This document shows, piece after piece, positions 34,756 to 42,894 of a stretch of DNA of 64,000 nt. The first letter of the stretch is position 1; each line of letters starts with the position of its first letter. Source of the DNA: Burkholderiales bacterium (lineage in GTDB: Bacteria; Pseudomonadota; Gammaproteobacteria; Burkholderiales; Casimicrobiaceae); assembly GCA_020853025.1 (NCBI GenBank), contig JADYZP010000042.1, positions 124,001 through 188,000 of the forward strand, given 5' to 3'. The notes under the pieces are model-generated. The model searched no databases and was not told where the DNA came from. It saw nothing but the letters and a program-made list of their open reading frames with translations. Position numbers and translations under genes: made by a program.

Positions 34756-36258
34756 ATGGCCGTCATAGCCGTCGGCGGTTTCCAGCACGAGACCAACACC
34801 TTTGCGCCGTCGAAGGCGGACTACCGCGCCTTCGAGCAGGGCGGCGGCTGGCCGGCGCTGTGCTTCGGCGACGCGATCGCACCCAGACTTGCCGGCGCCA
34901 ACATTCCGGCAACCGGCGCGCTCGACGCGCTGCACGCCGCGGCGCATCGCACGCCCGGACTCGCCTGGGGCGCGGCTTCTCCTTCCGCGCACGTCACGCG
35001 CGACGCCTTCGAGCGCATCGTCGGCGAGATGACGATGCGGCTCTCGCAGGCGGGCACCGTCGACGGCGTCTATCTCGACCTGCACGGTGCGATGGTGACC
35101 GAGCACCTGGACGATGGCGAAGGCGAGATCCTCGCCCGCGTGCGCCGAGTGGTAGGCCCGCGGGTGCCGGTGGTCGCGAGCCTCGACCTGCACGCCAACG
35201 TCACGCGCGCGATGATGGAATACGCCGACGGGCTGGTCGCTTACCGCACCTATCCGCACATCGACATGGCGGCGGCCGGTTCGCGCGCGGCGATGCTCCT
35301 GCAGCGCACGCTGGCGATGGGGCGTCCGCTCGCCAAGGCGATGCGCCCACTCGATTTCCTGACAGGCTTGTCGTCGCAATCGACGTTCATCGAGCCGGGA
35401 CGCCGTCTCTACGAGCTTCTGGAGAAGATCGAGGCCGAGCACGACACGGTGCTCTCCTTCACTCCCGGTTTCCCGATGGCCGATTTTCCCGAATGCCAGA
35501 TGGCGGTCATTGGCTACGGCGCCGATCCGGCGCGCGTGCAGCGCGCCGTCGACGCGCTTGCGCACGCGGTCGACGATGCCGAGCCCGAGTTCGCGCTGGA
35601 ACTCCACACTCCCGACGAGGCGGTGGCGCGCGCCATGCAGCGCGGCGAGGTCGGCGCACCCGTCGTCCTCGCCGACACGCAGGACAACCCCGGTGCCGGC
35701 GGCAACGGCGACACCACCGGACTGCTCGCCGCCTTGCTGAAGCGCGATCCGCGCGATGCCGTGTTGGGACTGCTGATCGACCGTGCGTCGGCGCAGCAGG
35801 CGCATGAAATGGGACTCGGCCGCAGCGGGCGGTTCACGCTCGGCGAAACCTCCGGCGTGCCCGGCCACGTGCCGCTCGCCGGCGAATTCGAGGTCGTCAG
35901 GCTGGCCGACGGCACGTTCACCTGCACCGGCCCGATGTTCAAGGGTTTCAGGATGAACATCGGGCCGATGGCCGTCCTGCGACGCGGCAACGTGCGCGTC
36001 GTGCTGGCGTCGAAGAAGGTGCAGGCGGCCGACCAGCAGATGTTCCGCCACGTCGGCATCGAGCCCGTCCGGCAGCGGATCCTGGCGTTGAAAAGCTCGG
36101 TGCACTTTCGTGCGGATTTCCAGCCGATCGCCAGGGAAGTGCTGGTCGTCGTCGCGCCGGGGCCGGCGAAGGCGGATCCGACGATGTTTGCATGGACGCG
36201 GCTGCGCCGCGGGTTGCGCCTGAAGCCGCTGGGACCTGCGTTCGATCCCGTCGGCTGA
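34756..36258 (+). CDS. M81-family metallopeptidase (MlrC/microcystinase C-like)
   Basis: 500 residues. The N-terminal part has the conserved GGFQHETNTFAP, DGVYLDLHGAM (~95-105) and SLDLHANVT (~138), which supply zinc ligands Asp and His; TDQDNPGAGGNGDTT-like ADTQDNPGAGGNGDTTGLL (~311) is another family mark. The C-terminal domain (~380-490) is the MlrC_C type. MlrC opens linearised microcystin in sphingomonads; in most bacteria the physiological peptide substrate is unknown. Its next gene, coaX, follows at 63 bp. Confidence 0.88.
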   Translation: MAVIAVGGFQHETNTFAPSKADYRAFEQGGGWPALCFGDAIAPRLAGANIPATGALDALHAAAHRTPGLAWGAASPSAHVTRDAFERIVGEMTMRLSQAGTVDGVYLDLHGAMVTEHLDDGEGEILARVRRVVGPRVPVVASLDLHANVTRAMMEYADGLVAYRTYPHIDMAAAGSRAAMLLQRTLAMGRPLAKAMRPLDFLTGLSSQSTFIEPGRRLYELLEKIEAEHDTVLSFTPGFPMADFPECQMAVIGYGADPARVQRAVDALAHAVDDAEPEFALELHTPDEAVARAMQRGEVGAPVVLADTQDNPGAGGNGDTTGLLAALLKRDPRDAVLGLLIDRASAQQAHEMGLGRSGRFTLGETSGVPGHVPLAGEFEVVRLADGTFTCTGPMFKGFRMNIGPMAVLRRGNVRVVLASKKVQAADQQMFRHVGIEPVRQRILALKSSVHFRADFQPIAREVLVVVAPGPAKADPTMFAWTRLRRGLRLKPLGPAFDPVG

Positions 36259-36321
36259 CGACCGGGGTCCACGAAGTTTTCGCTGTAAGCTTCGGCCGTT
36301 TGTCCCCACGCGACCTCCGCC

Positions 36322-37092
36322 ATGTCCTCCGCGCGCGCCTGCAACCTCCTGATCGATGTCGGCAACACCTTCCTCAAGTGGGGCCTGTTCCGAACGAGCG
36401 TCGACGGCGCCGCGCACGAGAACCGCATCGAGTCCGGCCACGCGCTGCTCGAGGAGATCACCGCGCTGCCGGCGCAGTTCGCCAAGCTGCCCACACCGGC
36501 AAGCATCGTCATTTCCAACGTCGCCGGCACGCGCGTGCGCGCGACGACCATCCGAATGCTCGAAGTATGGCCGGACGCACCGGCGCCGTACTGGCTGGTG
36601 CCGCAGCACGTCCAGTGCGGCGTCACCAACAGCTACCGCAATCCCGCGCAACTGGGCAGCGACCGCTGGGCGGCGCTGATAGGAGCGCGGCAGCTGCTCG
36701 GGCCCCGCGCGGCGATGGTCGTCGTCTGCGGTACCGCGACGACGATCGACTTCCTCGCGGCCGACGGCCAGTTCAAGGGCGGCATGATCATGCCGGGGTT
36801 GGGACTGATGCTGCGCTCGCTGCACGAAGGCACCGCCGCGTTGCCGGACCAGGACGGCGAATTCTTCGCCTATCCGACGCAGACCGTCGACGCCATCACC
36901 AGCGGTTGCCAGCATGCGCAGGCCGGCGCCATCGAGCGTCTCTACGCAATGGAGCGGCGGGGCACACCCGACGTCGTCTGCGTGCTCTCCGGGGGTGCTG
37001 CGGGCGCGGTCGCGCCGCGGCTGTCGATTCCCTTCGAGCCGCACGACAATCTCGTGCTCGAAGGGCTGTACCGGATCAGCCAGTCGCTTTGA
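36322..37092 (+). CDS. coaX: Type III pantothenate kinase
   Basis: Phosphorylates pantothenate in the first step of coenzyme A synthesis. 256 residues of the ASKHA fold: LLIDVGNTFLKWG (ATP phosphate 1), GSDRWAALIGA (~110), CGTATTIDFLA (~133) with catalytic Asp, and FKGGMIMPGLGLM (~149). In many betaproteobacteria coaX sits directly beside birA and a SPOR protein. Here those two are at 60.3-62.1 kb and coaX is separate. Confidence 0.95.
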   Translation: MSSARACNLLIDVGNTFLKWGLFRTSVDGAAHENRIESGHALLEEITALPAQFAKLPTPASIVISNVAGTRVRATTIRMLEVWPDAPAPYWLVPQHVQCGVTNSYRNPAQLGSDRWAALIGARQLLGPRAAMVVVCGTATTIDFLAADGQFKGGMIMPGLGLMLRSLHEGTAALPDQDGEFFAYPTQTVDAITSGCQHAQAGAIERLYAMERRGTPDVVCVLSGGAAGAVAPRLSIPFEPHDNLVLEGLYRISQSL

Positions 37093-37140
37093 TCGGAACC
37101 CGTCCGGCGACGCCGCATGCGCCCGGCGCAACCTGCGGAA

Positions 37141-37154
37141 TTGATCGAAATCAA
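37141..37154 (+). promoter_or_regulatory. FNR/ANR box upstream of nrdD
   Basis: TTGATCGAAATCAA matches the FNR/ANR consensus TTGAT-N4-ATCAA exactly. It lies 129 bp before the nrdD ATG, in the 190-bp coaX-nrdD gap. Since nrdD works only without oxygen, anaerobic activation by FNR is what one would expect. Confidence 0.8.
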
Positions 37155-37220
37155 GAAAAACGGGTATCCGTGCCCGACCCCGTTGCCTACCCCATCCCTT
37201 GCGGTTAGCCTCCCCTGACA

Positions 37221-37236
37221 CCACAAGATATGGTGT
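37221..37236 (+). promoter_or_regulatory. NrdR box upstream of nrdD
   Basis: CCACAAGATATGGTGT fits the NrdR consensus (ACAC-W-ATATAT-W-GTGT) at most positions. The wider sequence ACACCA...TGGTGT is a 6-bp inverted repeat with a 7-bp centre. NrdR represses ribonucleotide reductase genes when dATP is abundant. No clear second copy one to three helical turns away was found. Confidence 0.65.
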
Positions 37237-37282
37237 TCTGCGGCGAGTCCGTCGCCGCCAAACGCCGGGGAGGGGCACCAAG

Positions 37283-39343
37283 ATGTCAGCGCAGCATACG
37301 ACGCTGGCGCGCCAGGCGCCGGTACGGGAATCCGAAGCACCGGCGCTGCCCGCACAGGTTATCAAGCGCGGCGGCGAGCGCGTAGCCTTCGAACTCGGAA
37401 AAATCGTCTCAGCCATCACGCGCGCAGGTGCGGCGACCGGCGAGTTCGACGACGCTGAAGCGAAGGCGCTGGCCGCGGCCGTGGGCCGCGTGCTCGCGCA
37501 CCGGCACACCGGCGGCACTCCGGACATCGAGACGATCCAGGACTGCGTCGAGCACACGCTGGCCGGCGCTGGCTGGTTTCACACGGCGCGCGCGTACATC
37601 GTCTACCGCGACCGTCACGAGCGGCTGCGCGCCGACCGCAAGACGCTGGTCGACGTCGCCGCGTCGGTCGACGAATACCTGGAGCAGCGCGATTGGCGCG
37701 TCAACGCCAACGCCAACCAGGGCTATTCGCTCGGCGGCCTGATCCTCAACGTCTCCGGCAAGGTCGTCGCCAACTACTGGCTGTCGCACGTCTACGCGCC
37801 CGAGATCGGCCGCGCGCACCGCGAGGGCGACGTCCACATCCACGACCTCGACATGCTCGCCGGCTACTGCGCCGGCTGGTCGCTGCGGCAGCTGCTGCAC
37901 GAAGGCTTAAACGGCGTGCCGGGCAAGGTCGAGGCCGGGCCGCCGAAACACATGAGCAGCGCCGTCGGGCAGATCGTCAACTTCCTGGGTACGCTGCAGA
38001 ACGAGTGGGCCGGCGCACAGGCGTTCTCGTCGTTCGACACGTACATGGCGCCGTTCGTCCGCCGCGACGCGATGAGCTACGACGCCGTCAGGCAGTGCAT
38101 CCAGGAACTCATCTACAACCTGAACGTGCCATCGCGCTGGGGCACGCAGACGCCGTTTACCAACCTCACCTTCGACTGGGTGTGCCCGGAGGACCTGCGC
38201 GAGCAGATCCCCGTGATCGCCGGCGTCGAGATGCCGTTCAGCTACGGCGATCTGCAGTCGGAGATGGACGTCATCAACCGCGCCTACATCGAGGTGATGA
38301 CGACCGGCGACGCCAAAGGCCGCGTGTTCACGTTTCCGATTCCGACCTACAACATCACGCCGGACTTCGACTGGGAGCATCCGAACTGCGAAGCGCTGTT
38401 CGCGATGACGGCCAAGTACGGCCTGCCGTACTTCCAGAATTTCCTCAACTCCGAATTGAAGCCCAACATGATCCGGTCGATGTGCTGCCGGCTGCAGCTC
38501 GACCTGCGCGAGCTCTTAAAGCGCGGCAACGGGCTCTTCGGCTCGGCCGAGCAAACCGGCTCGGTCGGCGTCGTCACGCTGAACTGCGCCCGCATCGGCT
38601 ACCTGCACGCCGGCGACGAGATCGGTCTCTTTGAGCGCGTCGACGAGCTGATGGACTACGCGCGCGACAGCCTCGAGGTCAAGCGCAAGGTCATCCAGCG
38701 CCTGATCGACCAGGGGCTCTTCCCCTACACCAAGCGCTATCTGGGCACGCTGCGCAATCACTTCTCGACGATCGGCGTCAACGGCATCAACGAGATGGTG
38801 CGCAACTTCACGTGCGGCCATGACGACATCACGACCGAGTACGGTCACGCCTTCGCCGTGCGGCTGCTCGATCACGTGCGCGCGCGCATCGTCGGCTTCC
38901 AGGAAGAAACGGGCCACATGTACAACCTGGAAGCCACGCCGGCCGAAGGTACGACCTACCGCTTCGCGAAGGAAGACCGCAAGCGCTGGCCCGACATCCT
39001 GCAGGCCGGCACCACGGAGCGTCCGTACTACACGAACAGCTCGCAGCTGCCGGCGGGCTTCACCGACGACCCCTTCGAGGCGCTCACCCGCCAGGAGGAG
39101 CTGCAGAAAAAGTACACGGGCGGCACCGTGCTGCATCTGTACATGAGCGAGCGCCTGAGTTCCGCCTCGGCGTGCAAGGCGCTGGTGCGCCGGTCGCTCG
39201 AGCGCTTCCGGCTGCCGTACATCACGATCACGCCGACGTTCTCGATCTGCCCGCAGCACGGGTATCTCGCCGGTGAGCACGAGTTCTGCCCGCGCTGCGA
39301 CGAAGAGGCGCTGGCGAAGAAGCGGCGGAAACAGGCCGCGTAG
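37283..39343 (+). CDS. nrdD: Anaerobic (class III) ribonucleoside-triphosphate reductase, large part without glycyl-radical loop
   Basis: Reduces NTPs to dNTPs under anoxia. 686 residues from an ATG preceded by GGGGAGGGG. An ATP-cone (~25-120, IKRGGERVAFELGKIVSAI) is followed by the ten-stranded barrel; MCCRL (Cys401-402) holds the thiyl Cys and GSVGVVTLN the next strand. The C-terminus ends in a zinc-type ICPQHGYLAGEHEFCPRC and a basic tail. The glycyl-radical segment (R-V-x-G-Y), normally at the extreme C-terminus of NrdD, is missing and is encoded by the next gene. A split enzyme is therefore proposed. Confidence 0.92.
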   Translation: MSAQHTTLARQAPVRESEAPALPAQVIKRGGERVAFELGKIVSAITRAGAATGEFDDAEAKALAAAVGRVLAHRHTGGTPDIETIQDCVEHTLAGAGWFHTARAYIVYRDRHERLRADRKTLVDVAASVDEYLEQRDWRVNANANQGYSLGGLILNVSGKVVANYWLSHVYAPEIGRAHREGDVHIHDLDMLAGYCAGWSLRQLLHEGLNGVPGKVEAGPPKHMSSAVGQIVNFLGTLQNEWAGAQAFSSFDTYMAPFVRRDAMSYDAVRQCIQELIYNLNVPSRWGTQTPFTNLTFDWVCPEDLREQIPVIAGVEMPFSYGDLQSEMDVINRAYIEVMTTGDAKGRVFTFPIPTYNITPDFDWEHPNCEALFAMTAKYGLPYFQNFLNSELKPNMIRSMCCRLQLDLRELLKRGNGLFGSAEQTGSVGVVTLNCARIGYLHAGDEIGLFERVDELMDYARDSLEVKRKVIQRLIDQGLFPYTKRYLGTLRNHFSTIGVNGINEMVRNFTCGHDDITTEYGHAFAVRLLDHVRARIVGFQEETGHMYNLEATPAEGTTYRFAKEDRKRWPDILQAGTTERPYYTNSSQLPAGFTDDPFEALTRQEELQKKYTGGTVLHLYMSERLSSASACKALVRRSLERFRLPYITITPTFSICPQHGYLAGEHEFCPRCDEEALAKKRRKQAA

Positions 39344-39380
39344 GTCGCGCTGAATATTGAAGACTACTCCGGAGACGACG

Positions 39381-39566
39381 ATGAACTCGATGACCGACAT
39401 GCAACACCTGGTCGACCCCGTGACGCTGACCGATGATGAGCGCCAGCGCTGCGAAGTGTGGACACGCGTGATGGGCTATCACCGGCCTGTCGCTTCGTTC
39501 AACATCGGCAAGAAGGGCGAGCACGGCGAACGGCAATTCTTCCGCGAGGAACGCGCGCGGTCCTAG
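39381..39566 (+). CDS. Separate glycyl-radical peptide of class III ribonucleotide reductase
   Basis: 61 residues with its own ATG and GGAGA ribosome-binding site, 37 bp after nrdD and in a different frame. The core TRVMGYHRPVASFNIGKKGE is the C-terminal glycyl-radical motif of NrdD (Gly32 in VMGY), followed by the usual FNxGKK...FFREE tail. An extra 25-residue N-terminal segment (Asp/Glu-rich) precedes it. It should dock on the large NrdD and carry the radical installed by NrdG, acting as a small subunit in trans. Its stop codon overlaps an in-frame GTG of nrdG. Confidence 0.85.
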   Translation: MNSMTDMQHLVDPVTLTDDERQRCEVWTRVMGYHRPVASFNIGKKGEHGERQFFREERARS

Positions 39567-39601
39567 TGGTGCCGCCCTACGCTTTCCTCGATGGTTCCGA
39601 T

Positions 39602-40345
39602 ATGCCCGATGGCACCGACTCGTCGGTGGCGGTGACCGTTGCGCCGCCGTTGCCGTTGCGCGTCGGCGGCTTCGTGCCGTTCACGACGACCGATTATCCT
39701 GACGCGCTGGCGGCCGTGGTTTTTTGCCAGGGCTGTCCGTGGCGGTGCGCGTATTGCCACAACCCGCACCTGCAGCCTCCGCGCGGCGATGCCGAGGACG
39801 ATTTCGCACGCATCCTCGACTGGCTCTCCACGCGCCGCAGACTGCTCGATGCCGTCGTTTTTTCCGGCGGCGAGCCGACCGCGCAGGCGGCGCTGGGCCG
39901 GGCGATCGACGACGTGCGGGCACAGGGCCTGCTGGTCGGTCTGCACACCGGCGGCGCGTATCCGCGACGGCTCGCCAGCGTACTGCCCCGGGTCGACTGG
40001 GTGGGCTTCGACGTCAAGGCGCCCGGCGACGCCTATTCATCGGTCACCAGCGTGGATGGCAGCGGGCGGGCCGCGCTGGCCAGCCTCGACCTGGTCCTCG
40101 CTGCCGGGGTCGCCTACGAGGTGCGCACGACCGTCCATCCGCAGCTGACACCCGCCGCGGCACTCATGCGCCTTGCCGGCGAACTCGCCTCCCGCGGCGT
40201 GATCCGCTGGGCGCTGCAGCCGTTCCGCCCGACCGGCTGCGCCGACGAGGCGCTGGTCGCGGCGGCGCCACGCGGCGCGACCCTCGACGACGCACTGCTC
40301 ACGCGGCTGTCGGCGCGCGTGCCGATCATCGACGTGCGCGGATAG
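39602..40345 (+). CDS. nrdG: Anaerobic ribonucleotide reductase-activating radical SAM enzyme
   Basis: Generates the glycyl radical using S-adenosylmethionine and a [4Fe-4S] cluster. 247 residues from ATG 39602; a GTG at 39566 overlaps the upstream stop and may be used instead. The cluster motif is C45-x3-C49-x2-C52 (CPWRCAYCHNP), followed by FSGGEPT and VGFDVKAPGD, which are radical-SAM strands. It is of the long type with LRVGGFVPFTTTDYP, close to pyruvate-formate-lyase activase. Confidence 0.93.
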   Translation: MPDGTDSSVAVTVAPPLPLRVGGFVPFTTTDYPDALAAVVFCQGCPWRCAYCHNPHLQPPRGDAEDDFARILDWLSTRRRLLDAVVFSGGEPTAQAALGRAIDDVRAQGLLVGLHTGGAYPRRLASVLPRVDWVGFDVKAPGDAYSSVTSVDGSGRAALASLDLVLAAGVAYEVRTTVHPQLTPAAALMRLAGELASRGVIRWALQPFRPTGCADEALVAAAPRGATLDDALLTRLSARVPIIDVRG

Positions 40346-40464
40346 CGCGTCCTGCGACGGCGAGGCGGCCGCGCAGGTGTCGCCGCCATCCCCGCGGGCC
40401 CCGGCAACCGGGACCGTCGATGGGCAAAGCATTGATTCCCCGGGTGTTCCGACCTCCGTAACCG

Positions 40465-40512
40465 TTGACCGCTGTCAAGGACGGGCATGCCGGCCGGCCC
40501 TAGGCTTACAAT
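40465..40512 (+). promoter_or_regulatory. FNR/DNR-like palindrome and -10 box upstream of the nitronate monooxygenase gene
   Basis: TTGACCGCTGTCAA (40465-40478) is a perfect TTGAC-N4-GTCAA palindrome of the FNR/DNR superfamily. TACAAT at 40507-40512 is a good -10. The palindrome is centred about 47 bp before the predicted start point, slightly off the usual -41.5. It could regulate the gene at 40551. A clear -35 is missing, as in activated promoters. Confidence 0.5.
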
Positions 40513-40550
40513 CCCTCTTTTCCCTTGGTCCGGCATGCTGCCGGCCGCCT

Positions 40551-41756
40551 ATGACTCCTTCCGCATCCGCGCCATCCGCCGCGCCATCCGCGCTGGCGAC
40601 GGACCTGCCACTGCTCACTCTCCGCGGACGCAGCACGCTGCCCGTCGTGCAGGGTGGGATGGGCGTGGGCATCTCGGCGCATCGGCTGGCGGGCGCGGTG
40701 GCGCAGGCAGGTGCGGTCGGCACGATTTCGAGCGTCGACCTGCGCCGCCACCATCCCGACCTGATGGCCGCGAGCGTACGCGGCGACAAGGCGACGATCG
40801 ACGGCGTCAACCTGACGGCGCTCGATCGCGAGATACGCGCCGCCAAAGCGCTCGCCGCAGGCATGGGCATGGTCGCCGTCAACGTGATGCGCGCGGTGTC
40901 CGAGTACGCCGCCTACGTGCGGCAGGCATGCGCGAGCGGTGCCGATGCCGTCGTCGTCGGCGCCGGCCTGCCGCTCGACCTCCCGGAACTCACCGCACCT
41001 TATCCCGACGTCGCGCTGGTTCCCATCCTTTCCGACACGCGCGGCATTTCGCTGGTCGTGCGCAAGTGGGCGCGCCGCGGCCGACTACCCGATGCGATCG
41101 TGATCGAGCACCCGCGCTACGCCGGCGGGCATCTGGGCGCCGCGAAAATCGAGGACCTGGCCGACCCGCGCTTCGACTTCGAGCGCGTGCTGCCCGAGAC
41201 GCAGGCGTTTTTCAAGGCCGAGGGCATCGCGGACGGCGTGATCCCGCTGATCCCTGCCGGCGGCATCAACTCGCACCAGCGCGTCCGCGACCTGTTCGCG
41301 ATGGGAGCCTCGGCCGTGCAGCTCGGCACCGCCTTCGCGGTCACCGTCGAAGGCGATGCGGACATCGGCTTCAAGCGCGTCTTGGCCGACGCCCGTCCGC
41401 AGGACATCGTCGAGTTCATGAGCGTCGCCGGGCTGCCCGCGCGCGCGGTGCGCACGCCCTGGCTCGAAAATTACCTCAAGTACCTGCCGAAGCTCCAGGC
41501 AGTGGCGCACAAGAAGCCGCGGTGCACGCTCAAGTTCGACTGCCTCTTCCAGTGCGGATTGCGCGACGGCGTGGCGAAGATCGGACAGTTCTGCATCGAC
41601 ATGCAGCTGGCCGCCGCGTTGCGCGGTGACGTGGCCAAGGGATTGTTCTTCCGCGGCGCATCGTCGCTGCCCTTCGGCAACGAGATCCGCACCGTGCGCG
41701 AGTTGATCAGCTACCTGCTGACCGGCGACCGGCCCGCGGCAGCCGTCACTGCCTGA
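40551..41756 (+). CDS. Nitronate monooxygenase-family flavoprotein
   Basis: 401 residues of the 2-nitropropane dioxygenase/enoyl-ACP-reductase-like TIM barrel. Visible FMN-binding marks are PVVQGGMGVGISAHRLAGAVAQAG near the N-terminus, VVVGAGLPLDLPEL, IEHPRYAGGHLGA (~190) and IPAGGINSHQRVRDLFAMGASAVQLGTAF (~237). The C-terminal Cys-rich part (CTLKFDCLFQCG) is typical of a clade with extra residues whose substrate is unproven. The ATG is the first after a TACAAT box. Its last 11 bp overlap the convergent TerB-like gene. Confidence 0.85.
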   Translation: MTPSASAPSAAPSALATDLPLLTLRGRSTLPVVQGGMGVGISAHRLAGAVAQAGAVGTISSVDLRRHHPDLMAASVRGDKATIDGVNLTALDREIRAAKALAAGMGMVAVNVMRAVSEYAAYVRQACASGADAVVVGAGLPLDLPELTAPYPDVALVPILSDTRGISLVVRKWARRGRLPDAIVIEHPRYAGGHLGAAKIEDLADPRFDFERVLPETQAFFKAEGIADGVIPLIPAGGINSHQRVRDLFAMGASAVQLGTAFAVTVEGDADIGFKRVLADARPQDIVEFMSVAGLPARAVRTPWLENYLKYLPKLQAVAHKKPRCTLKFDCLFQCGLRDGVAKIGQFCIDMQLAAALRGDVAKGLFFRGASSLPFGNEIRTVRELISYLLTGDRPAAAVTA

Positions 41757-42684
41757 TCTCGGACAGCAGGCGTCCGACGTCGAGCGTGCGCGCCTGTTCG
41801 GCCATCTGGCCGGTGTACCGACCCTGCAGCTGCTTCGCCTCACCTAGCATCTCGGCAAACGCCTGCTGCAGGCCGGCCGCGTCGATGCGCCGGCCGCCGG
41901 CATAATAGCGCTTTGCGACCTGTCCCAGCGCGTACGTCGTCGCAAACGAAAACGCGGCGCCGGTAGACGCGCGACCGAGACCGCCGAGCAGTCCGCCGCC
42001 GATGCCGCCGAGAAGGCCGCCGAGCAGCTTGCGGCCGAACTGCTCGACGTACTGCGATGTGATGCCCACGCCCATCGTGGCCAGCAGGTCCTTGACGTGG
42101 CCGCGGTCGAGTTCGAAGCCGTGCGCCTTGCCGATCGCGTAGACCATTTTCATCTGCAACGGAATGATCGCCATCGTCGCCAGCGACTGCGGCAGCAGTT
42201 CCAGCGCGCCATTCAATATAGCGTAGTGAAGGATCATCTTGTCCAGCTCGGCGGCGTTGTCCGGGACCGCAGCCACGACCGCACCGACCGTCGAGGTGCC
42301 GGTCAGCGGCGCGCCGGCGAGCGCGTCGGCGGTCCGCACGAACTCGCGCGCGGGCGCGGCAGGTATGCGCAGCACCTGCGCGAGTTCGGCCAGGAAGCCC
42401 TGTTCCTGCGGCGACGATACGCCGTCGGCGTCGCAGATGGCGACCGCCATTTCGTAGGCGAATTGCTGCTGCTCGGGCGCGGTCAGCGCCGCCGCAACGG
42501 TGGCCAAGGGCGGCCTCGCCAGCAACACCTCGTGATAGATGGCCGCGACGTCGAGCGTCGCATCGGTGCCGAGCGCATCGGCGACGCGCTTCAACTCCGC
42601 GCGTTCGCGTTCGTCGTTGCCGCCGTCGGCGAAGGCTGCCATCAGGCAGATCGTGAGCACGGCCTGTTGTTGGGAAGCATCCAT
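41746..42684 (-). CDS. TerB-like and DUF697-like membrane-associated protein
   Basis: 312 residues. The N-terminal ~110 residues are all-helical and have the acidic TerB pattern (FADGGNDERERAEL and ICDADGVSSPQEQGFL), a metal-sensing helical fold. The second half (~150-290) has Gly/Leu-rich segments (LLGGIGGGLLGGLG) and ATTYALGQVAKRYYAGG, like the DUF697/YcjF family. Function is unknown; TerB proteins are linked to tellurite resistance and phage/stress responses. The start at 42684 gives MDASQQQAVLT. Confidence 0.75.
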   Translation of the reverse strand: MDASQQQAVLTICLMAAFADGGNDERERAELKRVADALGTDATLDVAAIYHEVLLARPPLATVAAALTAPEQQQFAYEMAVAICDADGVSSPQEQGFLAELAQVLRIPAAPAREFVRTADALAGAPLTGTSTVGAVVAAVPDNAAELDKMILHYAILNGALELLPQSLATMAIIPLQMKMVYAIGKAHGFELDRGHVKDLLATMGVGITSQYVEQFGRKLLGGLLGGIGGGLLGGLGRASTGAAFSFATTYALGQVAKRYYAGGRRIDAAGLQQAFAEMLGEAKQLQGRYTGQMAEQARTLDVGRLLSEIRQ

Positions 42685-42741
42685 GGCGAGAGGTCCGGAC
42701 GAAAGTGTATGAACGCGAACGGGCAAGCCCGAGGTCGTGAA

Positions 42742-42867
42742 TCACGACCCCGGAAGCGGATGAACGTTGTCGACCCGATGCACGGCTTCGGGATTCGGCT
42801 CGCCGTTGGGATGTTCGAGGCTGACGACGCGCACGCCGTGCAGCCGCCACTTCGTTTCACCCCCCAT
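42742..42867 (-). CDS. 41-aa ORF with strong ribosome-binding site
   Basis: A 41-codon ORF between the acid phosphatase and the TerB-like gene, same direction as both. AAGGAGG lies about 6 bp before the ATG, better than most in the window. The peptide MGGETKWRLHGVRVVSLEHP... has a Val/Arg core and an Asn/Pro/Glu-rich tail. No family recognised. It may be translated with the phosphatase. Confidence 0.55.
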   Translation of the reverse strand: MGGETKWRLHGVRVVSLEHPNGEPNPEAVHRVDNVHPLPGS

Positions 42868-42894
42868 CGGCACCCTCCTTCGACCTGCACCCGG

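Noticed and set aside
33985-37557. Minus-strand open frame of more than 1000 codons across the MlrC and coaX genes
   Set aside because: Only its last 115 codons (ArsC-like) have protein-like sequence. The rest is antisense to genes with intact family motifs and has the Arg/Ala-rich look of high-G+C shadow frames.
37283-39566. Frameshift as the cause of the separate radical peptide
   Set aside because: The small gene has its own ATG, ribosome-binding site and a 25-aa N-terminal extension, and nrdD ends in its own stop after a basic tail. A simple indel would not give this.
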